A stretch of DNA of 64,000 bases from Strigamia acuminata (taxonomy: Eukaryota; Arthropoda; Chilopoda; Geophilomorpha; Linotaeniidae), in the NCBI GenBank assembly GCA_949358305.1, contig OX442314.1:18159060-18223059 (forward strand). The letters are read 5' to 3'. This document shows positions 11,580 through 22,780 of this stretch, in pieces. A program made the translations under genes and the position numbers. The notes under the pieces were generated by a model. That model did no database searches and had not been told where the DNA came from. It worked only from the letters and a program-made list of their open reading frames with translations. Positions within the stretch are counted from its first letter, which is position 1; every line of letters begins with the position of its first letter.

Positions 11580-11840
11580 TTTGTAAGCACATGCACGTGC
11601 TATCACACGATTCGAGGCACTAGCGTGGGAATTTGCATCCGTTCCCACGGTAGAAGCGTGAGGCAGCACGCGCACCTGCCTATTGCCATAAATTTCACTA
11701 TATACCGGAGACTCGTGAATTGCGATGCATAATATTTTCGCATTTATATTCATTCCGCAGTTATTACACACCGAACGCAACATTTTTCATGAAAACCATG
11801 GCATAACAACAATGTTTTAATTTCCCGATGTGGTAATAAA
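11580..11840 (+). promoter_or_regulatory. Orphan promoter: Su(H) pair, E-box, TATA
   Basis: CGTGGGAA at 11624-11631 and TTCCCACG at 11642-11649 form a head-to-head Su(H) pair 10 bp apart. GCACCTGC follows at 11672-11679 and a TATA box (TATATA, 11699-11704) after it; CACGTG lies just upstream at 11594-11599. This is the same order, orientation and E-box octamer as the promoter of the bHLH gene (Su(H) pair, GCACCTGC, A/T box). Downstream I see only a 31-codon frame and an AATAAA at 11835-11840. In several insects the ancestral E(spl) locus pairs one bHLH gene with one Bearded-family gene, so an unrecognised small gene or a non-coding transcript is possible. Confidence 0.55.
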
Positions 11841-13200
11841 ACCCTGGTCATCTCAATACGCATGAGAAAACACTGGAAATAGAGACAGAAATAAAAGAAT
11901 ACACGCTTCCCCCGTTTTTACAATCCAAACTGCCTTTTCCCTTGTAGCTGGTAATTGGGAAATAAAGTAGTAACTGCTCATAAAATCAATTAAGATGCAA
12001 AAGACAAGATTCGTATTGTCCAAATCCAAAATTACGCAGCCAGACTCCAGAGAAAACCTACAGCTATTCATTCTATTCTTTTCTCCCCCCAAATCTTTTC
12101 CCTTGTGCCCAATTTCAACTTATTCATACGACACATTCCAAGACATTGAAGAAGAGTATTGCGAGGGGGGTTTTAGGGTGGTGAACCCAGGCACGTGTTA
12201 AAGAAGCGTGCCCCCTCTCCCCCTTAGGCAAGGATTCCAAAAGAAAAGTGAAGTCGTTCAAGAGGCTTTTCAGACGACCGATGTCTGAAGACATTCCCAC
12301 GCTGACTCTCATCTTATGACTACGAGCAGCAAATACCTATTAGTGCTATTAGGCCTTAAACTTCTTGATGTGAAATGGCATCCCCCTGTCGTTATTCTAA
12401 CGTTTTACATTTAAAAGTTATTTGCTTTTCAAGGGTATTTATAATGTATGTTTATATTATTTTTTTTTCAATGTAAATATTTGTGTTTCAATTCAATGAA
12501 TCAAACAGAGTGGATTGGTGAGTAATAATAAGTCTGGGTCATCGGGTAATCGAACACCTGTCGTGTATTATGCTAAGGATCGTGATTTCTTTCAACTTGG
12601 AGTGGTGGCTCATTGATTCGAGCCACAGGTGTCGGCGTCCCGTCATTTACTCAACCACTGGCGTGACTCTTTTAGCCTTGTTTTGAACTCGAAATGACAA
12701 CTGTGTCTTTTCACATCACTGGGTGCACAAATATTCCCTTACGCAAAAAAGTCGGGAAGAAAAAGATGTAAAAAGAATTGTAAAAAAACATACAAAAAAT
12801 AAAATAAAATAAATCTGTTCACCGTAACGAACTCATTTTTTATTTGAGTGTCTTTATTCTTTTGTTTTTCGTAATAAACGCAGAATGAAGCAAAAACACA
12901 AACCGAAGCAATCACATCAGCTATAGTTTTTTTTATAACAAGTAAGCATTTTAACCCAAAACATTTTCCCCGGCTCCGGCATAGGAGAGAATGTAGCGCC
13001 ATCTTTGAACTGAAAACGTCACTACGGCGGCAAACTAAAATTCTATTTACAATATTTATCAATGAATTACCGGTAGTCAAACATACAAACTATTTTGTAA
13101 TTATTTTTGTTTTTAATTTTTTAAAATTCTGTACATCCCGGAAAATGGGCAAAGCTGAAATAAAAAGACTGAAACCAGGGTGTTGGTCGCAAACTAGACA
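11841..13200. other. Non-coding DNA with one more Su(H) site
   Basis: No supported gene. TTCCCACG at 12294-12301 is a further perfect Su(H) site, and CACGTG occurs near 12191. Short frames on both strands (for example 11995-12201 +, 12124-12312 -, 12739-13080 -) show no known motif and no consistent codon use. The last 100 bp grade into the promoter of the zinc-finger gene that starts at 13287. Confidence 0.5.
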
Positions 13201-13204
13201 ATTT

Positions 13205-13286
13205 AAAAAAATGGCGGCAGCGTGGCTCATGGCTACAGAAAAATAAATAGTGCTCCCATCACAAACACAAGGTTTGTTCATTCGTA
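13205..13286 (+). promoter_or_regulatory. Promoter/5' UTR of the zinc-finger gene
   Basis: AAAATGGCGGCAGCG at about 13207-13221 resembles the YY1-type element AAGATGGCGGC that sits just downstream of start sites in many housekeeping promoters. The ATG there is followed quickly by a stop in its frame. The true coding ATG (13287) follows 75 bp later. The assignment is inferred from motif and position. Confidence 0.35.
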
Positions 13287-13997
13287 ATGGCATCAAGCTC
13301 GAAACGTTTAAAACTTAGTCGTCGGAAAAATAATCCACAGCCTGACATAACTCAAAGCAATGAGAATTCCGTTCAAATTGAAACGTCGACATCGTCGAGT
13401 CGGTTTGTTAACGATTTAAATTCGATAACTTTCTAGATTGTTACAATATTTCATACAGAGACAACGGGGATCAAAACCAACACACAACGATCGAGACTAC
13501 TGTTTCATCATCACTTCAAAATTTGAGGGAGAAACTTAAAGAAAGCTTACCTAAGTTACCAAACTGGAGGAAGTTCGCAGGTTTTCCAGACGGAGCAGGC
13601 GAAAACTTCCCGAGCGAAACTAATAAAGATCTCGCATCTGAGGACGAGAGTTGCCAAGTACACTTACTCGTGCAATAGTATTGTTGTGTTAATATCTAAC
13701 TTGGTTTTTTTTCTTACAAGGAGGAACGTATTGCTTCTTTCTCGAGAGAAACATCGACCGTTGAAGCTCAAATTAAACCACCAGGAGAAGAAACTCCAAC
13801 AAAAAATCTCTTTATTGAACAGTGCCCATTATGTCCACTGTATTTTCCTCATGAGTGCGTATTTTTTTTTGTTTTGTTTGCTTTTTGTATTTAAAAAAAA
13901 ATCGATTTTATCATCAACTGTTTGTTGTTTCAGTTGGGATCAACAGCAGATCCAGTCCCACGTGTCCACTCATCTAGATGCGGAGGATTTTGATTGA
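13287..13997 (+). CDS. Small protein with C-terminal UBZ-type zinc finger (FAAP20-like candidate)
   Basis: Four exons (13287-13402, 13459-13657, 13721-13854, 13934-13997) join in frame to 170 residues. The N-terminus is Ser/Lys/Arg-rich (SSSKRLKLSRRK, possibly a nuclear signal). The middle is polar, with a PKLPNWRKFAGFP stretch. The C-terminal ~30 residues read CPLCPLYFPHDW... then QSHVSTHLDAEDFD, a C-x2-C...H-x3-H zinc finger like the ubiquitin-binding UBZ fingers of TAX1BP1/CALCOCO proteins. Overall length and a finger at the extreme C-terminus also fit FAAP20, the FANCA-binding Fanconi protein, though human FAAP20 has Cys as last ligand. A poly(A) signal AATAAA lies at 14156-14161. Function by homology is tentative; coding status is well supported by splice phases. 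Confidence 0.7.
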
Positions 13998-15224
13998 ATC
14001 ATTTGTAAAATAATATCTTAAAGAAGCAAGTAACAAATTATATTCATTTTAATTTCACTTCGGATTCCATAATTTCGTTAATAATCTATAATATCTCAGT
14101 TCACTTTGCATCAACAATCATATAATCAAAAAATATTTTCACAACTTAGCTGAAAAATAAAACCTATATAACATTATTACACGCAGGGATTGATTCTGTA
14201 GAAAAGTACTAAGCACAACATACTTATCTGCTTATAAAACTAACTTCAATCTTTTCTATAAAATGTGTTTTACCGTAACATTTCGCTTTTAATATTTCGT
14301 AATAATAGTTATAACCTAAATGCTACACCTCGCCCCTGTACTAATGAATCTTCCGTAGTATTACCTTCACGTAAACACGTTAAATTATATTAGAATGGGA
14401 GAAATTTGGCAAAATGTGATGAAACTTATTTAGCTGTGCGACGTTTCTTTTAATTAGATAAGCAAGTATCTGGCACTAATGGCGAACCGCAACCACAACG
14501 AATAAAAAATTTTGGTTAACAAAATAATACAACCAGAAAGAAAAAATTTCCCATATACAAACAAAATGGCGGTAATTATAATTAATTAAATAACATAAAA
14601 GTCGTCTTCAAACAATATAACAAATTAATTAGCTAAATATACATATTTAATGGAATAATATAGTTCAGTGTGTCCATTTTTTTGCGGTGAAATACCCTTA
14701 TGACATAGTATATGATCTCGAAATAATTTCAACATCTGATATGTAGGCCATGATGTGCTCGTAATGGGGGAGTACCCGTACAGCAAATCCTTTTGTCAGT
14801 ATATCATGATTAAAATTTTCTTATATATTAATTTTGGATTAGAAACTAAAAATTTTAATTTAAAAAAACGATATGCCCTTTCAACTTGTGCTAGTTGATA
14901 CGCGGCGATCAAAATCGTTATTCAAAATATATTAATTATTGGTTGTGTTAATATAATTAATGCTTTTATTTCTTCTCGACTTTTATTTATAATTTTTTCC
15001 ACTACTGTTGAAAGTAAATAGTAAATTTTTAAAAAATAATTAGCTTCTAATTAAATCTGTTCCATAAACATCCCAAAATTCAGTTGAAGTTTACGTGACA
15101 TGCTTTTTTCCAGTCCAATTGTGTTTACTCTTGTCATCGGAGCCAGGCGTGATGAAGATGGATGATTGATGCGTACAAACGTGTGATTGATTGGCAAAAA
15201 AGTATATTCAAATAGTTTCCTCCA
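13998..15224. other. 3' flanks of two convergent genes
   Basis: The zinc-finger gene (+) and the Na+/H+ exchanger (-) converge here. AATAAA at 14156-14161 probably ends the former. The rest is AT-rich and could hold a long 3' UTR of the exchanger; several TTTATT motifs, which are AATAAA on the minus strand, lie near 14960-14990. No coding frame or repeat stands out. Confidence 0.5.
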
Positions 15225-18200
15225 TCAAACAACAGTTTCGGGTTCCTCTTCTTCATCCACATCGACTTTATGCTCTTTTGCCAAGTGCCTTTGACGTCGG
15301 CGCTGACTGGGGGACCCAAAAACAGAGTCCTCCTCTTCAAGAAATGGCTGCTGCTCTTCTTTGGGGTCTCCGTTCGGGTCTCCGTTCGGGTCGTCGTGCG
15401 GGTCGTCGTGGTCATTTTCGCTTTCCGTTATGGTATCCAAGGGCGCGGATTTCAGCTCCATGTCACCCATAGAACTTCTCGAGCCGGACGAACGCTCACT
15501 GTCCACGGACGAGGCGCTGCCGTTGCTTCTCAACGCAACCAATTGACGGTGCAGAGGAACAGCAGAAGCGCCAGCTGCACCTTGAGACAAGTTTGCGTCA
15601 TCCATCGTCTGCGCCTTGCCCATGCCTTGTTTACGTCGTTGCCGCGCCTTTTCGACCAAAAGATCACTGGGAGTAGCTAAAGACTGCGACCTCGATCGGT
15701 CCCCGTGTGCCATGCGTCCCATCGCATCAGACGACTCCTCGGCTATCTGGCTTAAATCCGTCCGACTGCTCTGGTTAGACGTTGTGGGCGAAAGGGCAGC
15801 CATGGTCAAACGTCGTGCGCGTAATCTGCGCATGCGAAGTTGTTCCCCTATCTCCTGTTCGTCGTCACGAATCAGATTGGGGTTATATTTTTGATGAAAC
15901 TGAAAAAAATCCATTAATCAATCACAATAAGTCAGCTTTGGGGATAGTAATAAGCTTAAACTGCACTCAGCACTAGCAAATTACGTGATAATTTTCTAAA
16001 AAGCTTTTAAAATTTTGTTTGGAGCATTTGATGGTATTGATAGTTGACGCAGGAAATTATTTTGCTCCAAAATAAAATAAGTTGTTAAATAAATACCGAG
16101 GGAATTGAGAAAAAAAATTTTTTGATCCTAAAAGAGCGGAAAAATGGGATTGGAAAGTTACACGACTCTTAACAAAAGTGCAGAGATTACATTGACATTG
16201 ACAGCAAGTAAGCAACAACTCAACATAAAACGCTCAGCTATAAGCCTTTAGAGGTTTGGGCCCGCTCCAAAACCCCCAACTAACAAATGGTTTTTCAATG
16301 CGACAACATGTCCTCGTATCTCGACAGCGGTCGTTTCCTGTATTAGTCTATTTTGCTGTTGTGTTGTCGGTGTTTTATTGCCATCTGCTATCTTATTTCT
16401 AATTTTTTTTTTTTTTTTTTATGGGAACATTCAGACATTAATGTTGTTCGTTCGATGGTTTATTTCATTTTGGTTGTAATATTTACTGCAGACTCATCGC
16501 AAAACAGCTATGACTAATATGGAAACACATGTAGACAGGAGTAATTATAGTTACTTTATTATAGTAGTTATCTCTCAGTGCTCTTCGTAGAGTAACTGCC
16601 GCTTGCATGCTGTCCATCAGTAGCGGTGAAGCCACCGTCTGTCCGACACCGACCAGCGTTTGGGCGATCATGCTCACTTTCCCTTTGGGTTTAACGGCGT
16701 TGTCAAATATAGAAGGTGCAAACGGGCATGATGGTCCTTCTGTGTAAAGTAACAAAAATATCCCTTATTTACATAATAGTCATTTAAACAATATTTTTAA
16801 ACTGCTTGTCTCGATCTAACTTCAAAAATAGCGACCAACTTAGTCTGTTTTCTTAGTCTGTTTTTAAACAATGTGCCTGCTGTCAATGTTTCACTTACTC
16901 GTGCTGGCTTTGGTGCTTTTCTTCTTCGACGGTTGCTTTATAGGAATAGGTTCTATTGGCACGGGTTTTTTCATTTCTACGTGCAATTCGTCTTGATCAG
17001 GGTCAAAAGAACTAATAACGCAATTAGACAAGAGGGCATTAGTACAAGGTAATGTTAATGTCAACACTTGACCGTACTTCTGAAGAATTATTTTCTTTTC
17101 ATCGTCTGTCGCCGAAGCTCCATAGAGGTGAGCGTAATGGTCCCTAAAAATAGAAGTGGGTCAAACAATCAGTCAGTGAATCAGTAAAGAGAAAGAAAGG
17201 AAAGAAAAAACTTACTGTATAGCTATTTTTTCGTACACCTTAGTCAGATTGCTTCCATCTGTAGTTGAGCGTTGCAGCCATTTCTTGAGGTATTTCTCGT
17301 CGTAGCGATAAATGAGCAATTTTATGTAATTCTCTCCTCGTTCACCTGCTATTTCTTCAATACCTGCCATGACCTGGTCGATTAGCTGTAATGGAGGTTG
17401 TTGTTATGTACTAATGCGACAATATACTCGTCTTTAATGACCGGGGACTAAAGATAATTAGCTATTTCTCGCCTAACGAGTTAATTTTATTGTTAGTTAT
17501 GATCGATACGTGATAAAGGGAGTCTGCTGCGGAACAAGAGAGGGAAAAAATAGAAAAAAAGAGCATTACTGCTATATTAATTAAATTTTGATTTTGATGG
17601 TATTTATATTCACATAAATCGTCAAATCAAAATGAAGGCAATGATGCAAAAATAAAAAATAGATGGAAATAGATAAAGAATGTTTACAGAAAACAAAGAC
17701 AAGAATAAATAAAACAAACAAAAAAAATCGAAAATCGATTTTCTCATATATACGAGTACGTAATTTGTTTTTTTTTGTAACGCTTACCACAAAAAAAAAT
17801 ATTAATGTTAAGTCAAAGAAGTCTGTGCATTTTGCATACAGCCTTTCAATGTAATTACTTTTCAATCATTACATTACTTACTGAACTAGATAATTCATGC
17901 AAATGGTTGACGAATGAATGGGAAGTTATTTATAAAATGAGGCTTTCATACTGAGAGCAATATTTCAAGCTATTAAAAATTGTTCCAAGGTTTTTTTCCA
18001 TATAATTTTTAAAAAAATTAATTGTAGTGGACTACCGCAAGCACTTAACATGAATTAAATGGTTAAAAAATTATGTCTTTCTCATAGTTTCATTACTATA
18101 ATGGTTAGAATAATTTATTTTAGAATGTTGCAGTTAAAGAGTAGCAGAAGAGTTGGTAATTCTTGCGTCATTCAATGTAGTAGGGGCAAATTTTATCGGT

Positions 18201-21200
18201 TTTTAACTATTGAAAGAAGTAACTTCTTGACATTGATTATATCACGCTGTGTGTTACGAAATGTTATCATTTAAAAAAGATGTAAAGAACCACTCTCACC
18301 GTGCCATTAATTTCAGATGTGAGACTAAGATGTTCTTCTTTGTGACTTTGAATTTCCAGCCATTTTACGAGTGGTTTAATAGTGCCACCTTGAATAAAAA
18401 CAGTGAAGAGGATGACAACCAACGTTGTTGTCACAAACAGCTGTTTATTTGGTATAATTTTTTCATCCAACATTATAACTAATGAAAAACAGACAGCTCC
18501 TCGCAAACCTCCATACGCCTATTACCGAAATTAAAAAAAAGTGTGTAATTCACTTAATTATCACTTAACTGTTGTTAAATTTAATTTACCATAATAAACT
18601 GTTCTTCATAATCAATATACCTAATTTTTTCCGAATTATTCACCAAATAAGTTAAAAAGAACACGCCTATTAAGAAAGAAACACAATAACTCACATTTGA
18701 ACTTCAAAATGAAATAAATAAGAATTAAATCTAATTACGTACATCCAAATCTGTACACCAGGCAGAGGGCAAGTGACCAGAGAACAAAACCTGTTTGCCA
18801 TGAATGTCGATCATTGATGAGCACAAGTCCCAGGAAAAAAAATATTATACAATCACAAGTTGCACTAGTGCAATAAGTTAAAAACAATCAATTATAACCG
18901 ATGTAAACATCTATGGCTATTCCTACCTGAGCATCTTGCTAAAATACTTGACTGTTGTATAAGATTTGGAAGAAATATTGGCTACAGCATACTGAGCTTG
19001 AACTAAGCCACAACCAATTATACTAGACCAAAAATATACATGTAAACAAAAAACTAATAAAGCCTAATTTTTGTTTTTATTGTAACTTACCTAATAATCC
19101 CTGAAAAGTGTACCATTTCTGCCATTAGGTAGGACATGTATGCCATTCCCAATAATGCGAGCGGTTCAACCACTAAATCCCATAAACAAAAAGATTGATG
19201 AAAATGTAATAAGATTGGCTGCTAAGCCACGATAAAGTAAACGCTTTCTTTTCCTTACCTCGCACTTCTTCGGTGAATTTGGTGATTAGAGCGGTAAGAA
19301 TTCCAAAAATAATACCGATACAAAGTCCACCAACACTCACACAAAAAAATGCAGCAATACCCAGACCTACCTAATAAACGAATTGAACAGATGCGATTTC
19401 ATTAAGTTTAAGTGAATGTACCTGGTCTGCGGTGATTGGTTTCATCGTCGTAAAAGCTACCATCATTGTGTAAATAACCACAGTCACAGCATCTAGACAA
19501 TTGTTGAAAATGTGTTATTTTCTAATGCAAAAATCAATTCATATTTATTTTATCTAATTATCAAATAAGCAATTTAAATAATTATTTGTTCTATCTAATG
19601 GTTACTGTCATGCAATCATTGGGAGTTAATGACATCTAATTTACCAAACAATCTTAAAATGACAGACCAGAACAAAATCAATTTTTCAAATTATGTTGTC
19701 AGAATTAGCGGAGCAAGAGGAAAATATTTAAGAACAGTTGAGTTTACCATTTAATAGGGACTCGCCAAAAACTAAAAAGTACAGATCCTTATTTACGCCC
19801 ACTTCCTGGAAAATTGCCAAAACCTGAAAATAAATATAAAACACGCTTATCTTTTAAACCTAAATTTTTCAATGCCAAACGTATTAAGGACACCATATGT
19901 TATTTACTCCTCGTTTCACGAATAATTGTTTGGATAACATAAATTATATCGTGGCGAATTTATTTCAGCAACTCGGCATAAATCATCGCAACATGACTGA
20001 CAAAAGAAAAATCAATTTTTTACCGCAACTGGATCCACAGCTGAAATAAGGGCACTAAACACCAATGCCTCGACGCCACCCAAATCAACGTTTCCCATAG
20101 CTCCAGCAACTGAAAGGCCATAAAGGGTTGGACCTAGAGAGAATACCAAAAATTGCCCAGGTGAACTTTATTTTTTTCTTCTTAAAAATTTTGAATTACT
20201 CACCAATTGTAAAGCAATTGATGATGGTGCCCTTAAATATAAAATAAACATTACTTTAATGTAAGGTGGAAAACTTCAATTGTGTTTACCACAACAGCAT
20301 AGAGCAAAACTGTTCCAATATTTTCAGCAAAGGCACGATCATGGAGGGAATAAGCAGACTCTAGCATAATCCTTAATAAATTTAGAACTACATTATTATT
20401 ATTACGCATAATTTTATTTTAAAAAAATATTTTTTTTTAAATATCCTTACGGAGGTAAAAGAAACAGGAAAAATGTTTTCGGCTCAAATTGTGGAATTAT
20501 ATCCTCGTCGGATCCAGAAACACTAAAAATTAGTTTAGAATTAATAAAAATTTTACGTTTTATTACATTATGTAATATAAATTATGTAATATAAAACAAT
20601 AATAATTAAACTACAGTGAGTGCATTTTAAACTATTTTTAATGGTTTTGCATTCACTACTGGGCTTTTTATTACTAACAGAAATAATTTAGCATTTAGTT
20701 TGCAATTAGTCTTAAACTAAAGTTAATAATACAATTTTAAATTAGTAAATGCAGCGCAGCTGTCACAAATTAACTCAATATAGGGCAAAAATAAATAAAG
20801 GACAAACGAACTTATGTCAATTTGACTTTGACCACAATTGGTCTTCATTTCAGGGTTTTACTTTAAAATGAGGTCAAAATAGAGATCATGTAGCCATAAT
20901 GCAAAAAATCTACCTCCTTTTAATTAACATGGCACTTCAAGCAGCAATTCAACAATGATGTTAATACAAAGAATTACAGGTAATAAAACTGATAGTAAAT
21001 ATAAAGTACAAGGACAAATTATCAAGGTTATTAAATGGGAGACGTGACATCCTCTTAGGGAGGAGGGCAAATGATGAGGATGTATCCAATTGACAACGGA
21101 AACGAGAGGGGATCGTCCTGGGGGTCAGCAAATACCCAATATAATATTTTTAGAATGATGTTTAATCTCAAATTCGATAGCCGGCCGACGACAGTGAAGA

Positions 21201-22780
21201 CAATCACATCACTTTTAAGCCGATAACTCACGACACGGTGCAAAATATCCATCACCGGGGATAAAAAGGAGCTTTTGTTTATAAAGAGACCCCCACTAGG
21301 GAAATTAAACAAATGCATAATTTGGACATAAATGCTGCATTCACCGTAATGGGAAAATATTAGAAAAAGTTTGAGTAAATAATATAATGCAATTAACACA
21401 TCAGGCGTGTAATTTATTAAAACATTCCCTACAGATACCAGAGACCACTTAAACAGATGTTTAATCGATCATAACACCGTTGTCGGCTCAACAACAGTAC
21501 AGTACTGCTACTTTTGAAATCTAAAATCTGTTTGAATAGCTTACATACATCCGTGTAGGAATTAATAAAAAGTGTTAAATTGAAAAAGTCAGATTTTAGA
21601 GCGCTGTGTGGAATTAATTAGTTAAAGTGCACCAGATTTTCTTAAAAACAAAAACACAAATAAGACATTTAAACTTACTAAACAATCCCGCCTACGAGTG
21701 TGCCCAATAAAACAAGAAGGCTACAAAAAACAAAAGAAAATAAAGTAATAAAGAAAATAAAGAAACGTTTTGATGTTTAGTTAAAACTTGAATGGAGTCT
21801 CTCGAAATACCAAGACTCCCATGGAAACCACTCGAGATTACATTTCATTGATCGCAGTGGAATATTCTCGTTTTCATGCATAATGGGAAATGTTCTATAG
21901 CAAATATTTATTTTCATTCCTGGGTTTGACAAGCGTATCTGCGAGACGGTTTCGAGTGAATTTCCAGTCAAATTAAACCTGTACAATTGATTCTAATAGG
22001 CAACAACCGATCAAATGTCAAAGAGTAGCGGTGTGTTGCCTTCAGAACACAATCAATCTCAAGCAGAGTTGTAGCGATTCTGGAAGGACATACCATGATT
22101 CTGGAAGAAGGGAAGAGAGCACATCGGCGTGATGGAAACCTACAAGACGAAAACTGGTTCGTGAAGGCGCCAAAATCAATAGAGTTAGAACGCGTGCAAA
22201 AAAAAAACAACTACTAGTAAATGACCCAACCAATTTGAGAGACACAAAAAGGCAAACTCAAATTAGTTCTTCCCCCTCTGGACTGTACAATTTACTTACC
22301 TACTTTACACAATCCAGCCAATATGACAAAAAAAGTGTAAATGAAGGGCGTCCTAACGTAAAACCATCTCCAACTTGCAACTCTAATTCCTTCGTGATGT
22401 TCGTCGTGGTCCTCTTCTTTCTTGGGAACGCACCATTCGGGGCAAGTTTTATTATCCTCATGTTGGATTTCATTTCCCTCTTTATCACCTGAGGTGCAAT
22501 TGGTTCCATTGTTTCGTACAGGGTTCGTCGTAACAGCTTTGGGTTGGGGTGTGTCGGTGAGTGTGTCGTTCTCTTCGCGGCGATCTTGCGGAAGCGGGCT
22601 GCGTTTTGCCTTTTCTTGAAGTCCATTCCCGTCTCCGCTCGATTGCTGTATTATGTTGCTTTGATAGAGACGTGCGACCCTCAGGTGATGATTGCGGTGA
22701 CGATGCACGTGCTCGCCGGACGCCAAAACGAGCACGATCCACGCCACTGTCACAAGGGTCCACATTTTGAAGCCAGTCAT
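15225..22780 (-). CDS. Nhe: Sodium/hydrogen exchanger (SLC9/NHE family)
   Basis: Electroneutral Na+/H+ antiporter. The 19 coding exons in order are 22300-22780, 22094-22139, 21679-21720, 20451-20522, 20290-20371, 20204-20231, 20024-20133, 19748-19823, 19422-19492, 19259-19370, 19091-19172, 18927-19022, 18743-18864, 18590-18666, 18300-18518, 17216-17385, 16899-17143, 16555-16739 and 15225-15899. Phases agree throughout, giving 996 residues. Exon 1 has a signal peptide (MWTLVTVAWIVLVLASG) and a long N-glycosylation-rich lumenal segment. Family landmarks: PKTFFLFLLPP, LISAVDPVAV, FGESLLNDAV, YGGLRGAVCFS and GGTIKPLVKWL, then the regulatory tail (VMAGIEEIAGERG, IAIQDHYAHLYG, acidic end). The ATG is preceded by a 5'-UTR acceptor at about 22800. 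The NHE2/3/5 or insect Nhe3 branch looks closest from memory; the exact orthologue is unproven. Confidence 0.93.

Noticed and set aside
12739-13080. 113-codon minus-strand frame upstream of the UBZ gene
   Set aside because: Dominated by Phe/Lys homopolymer codons, with no motif and no splice support.
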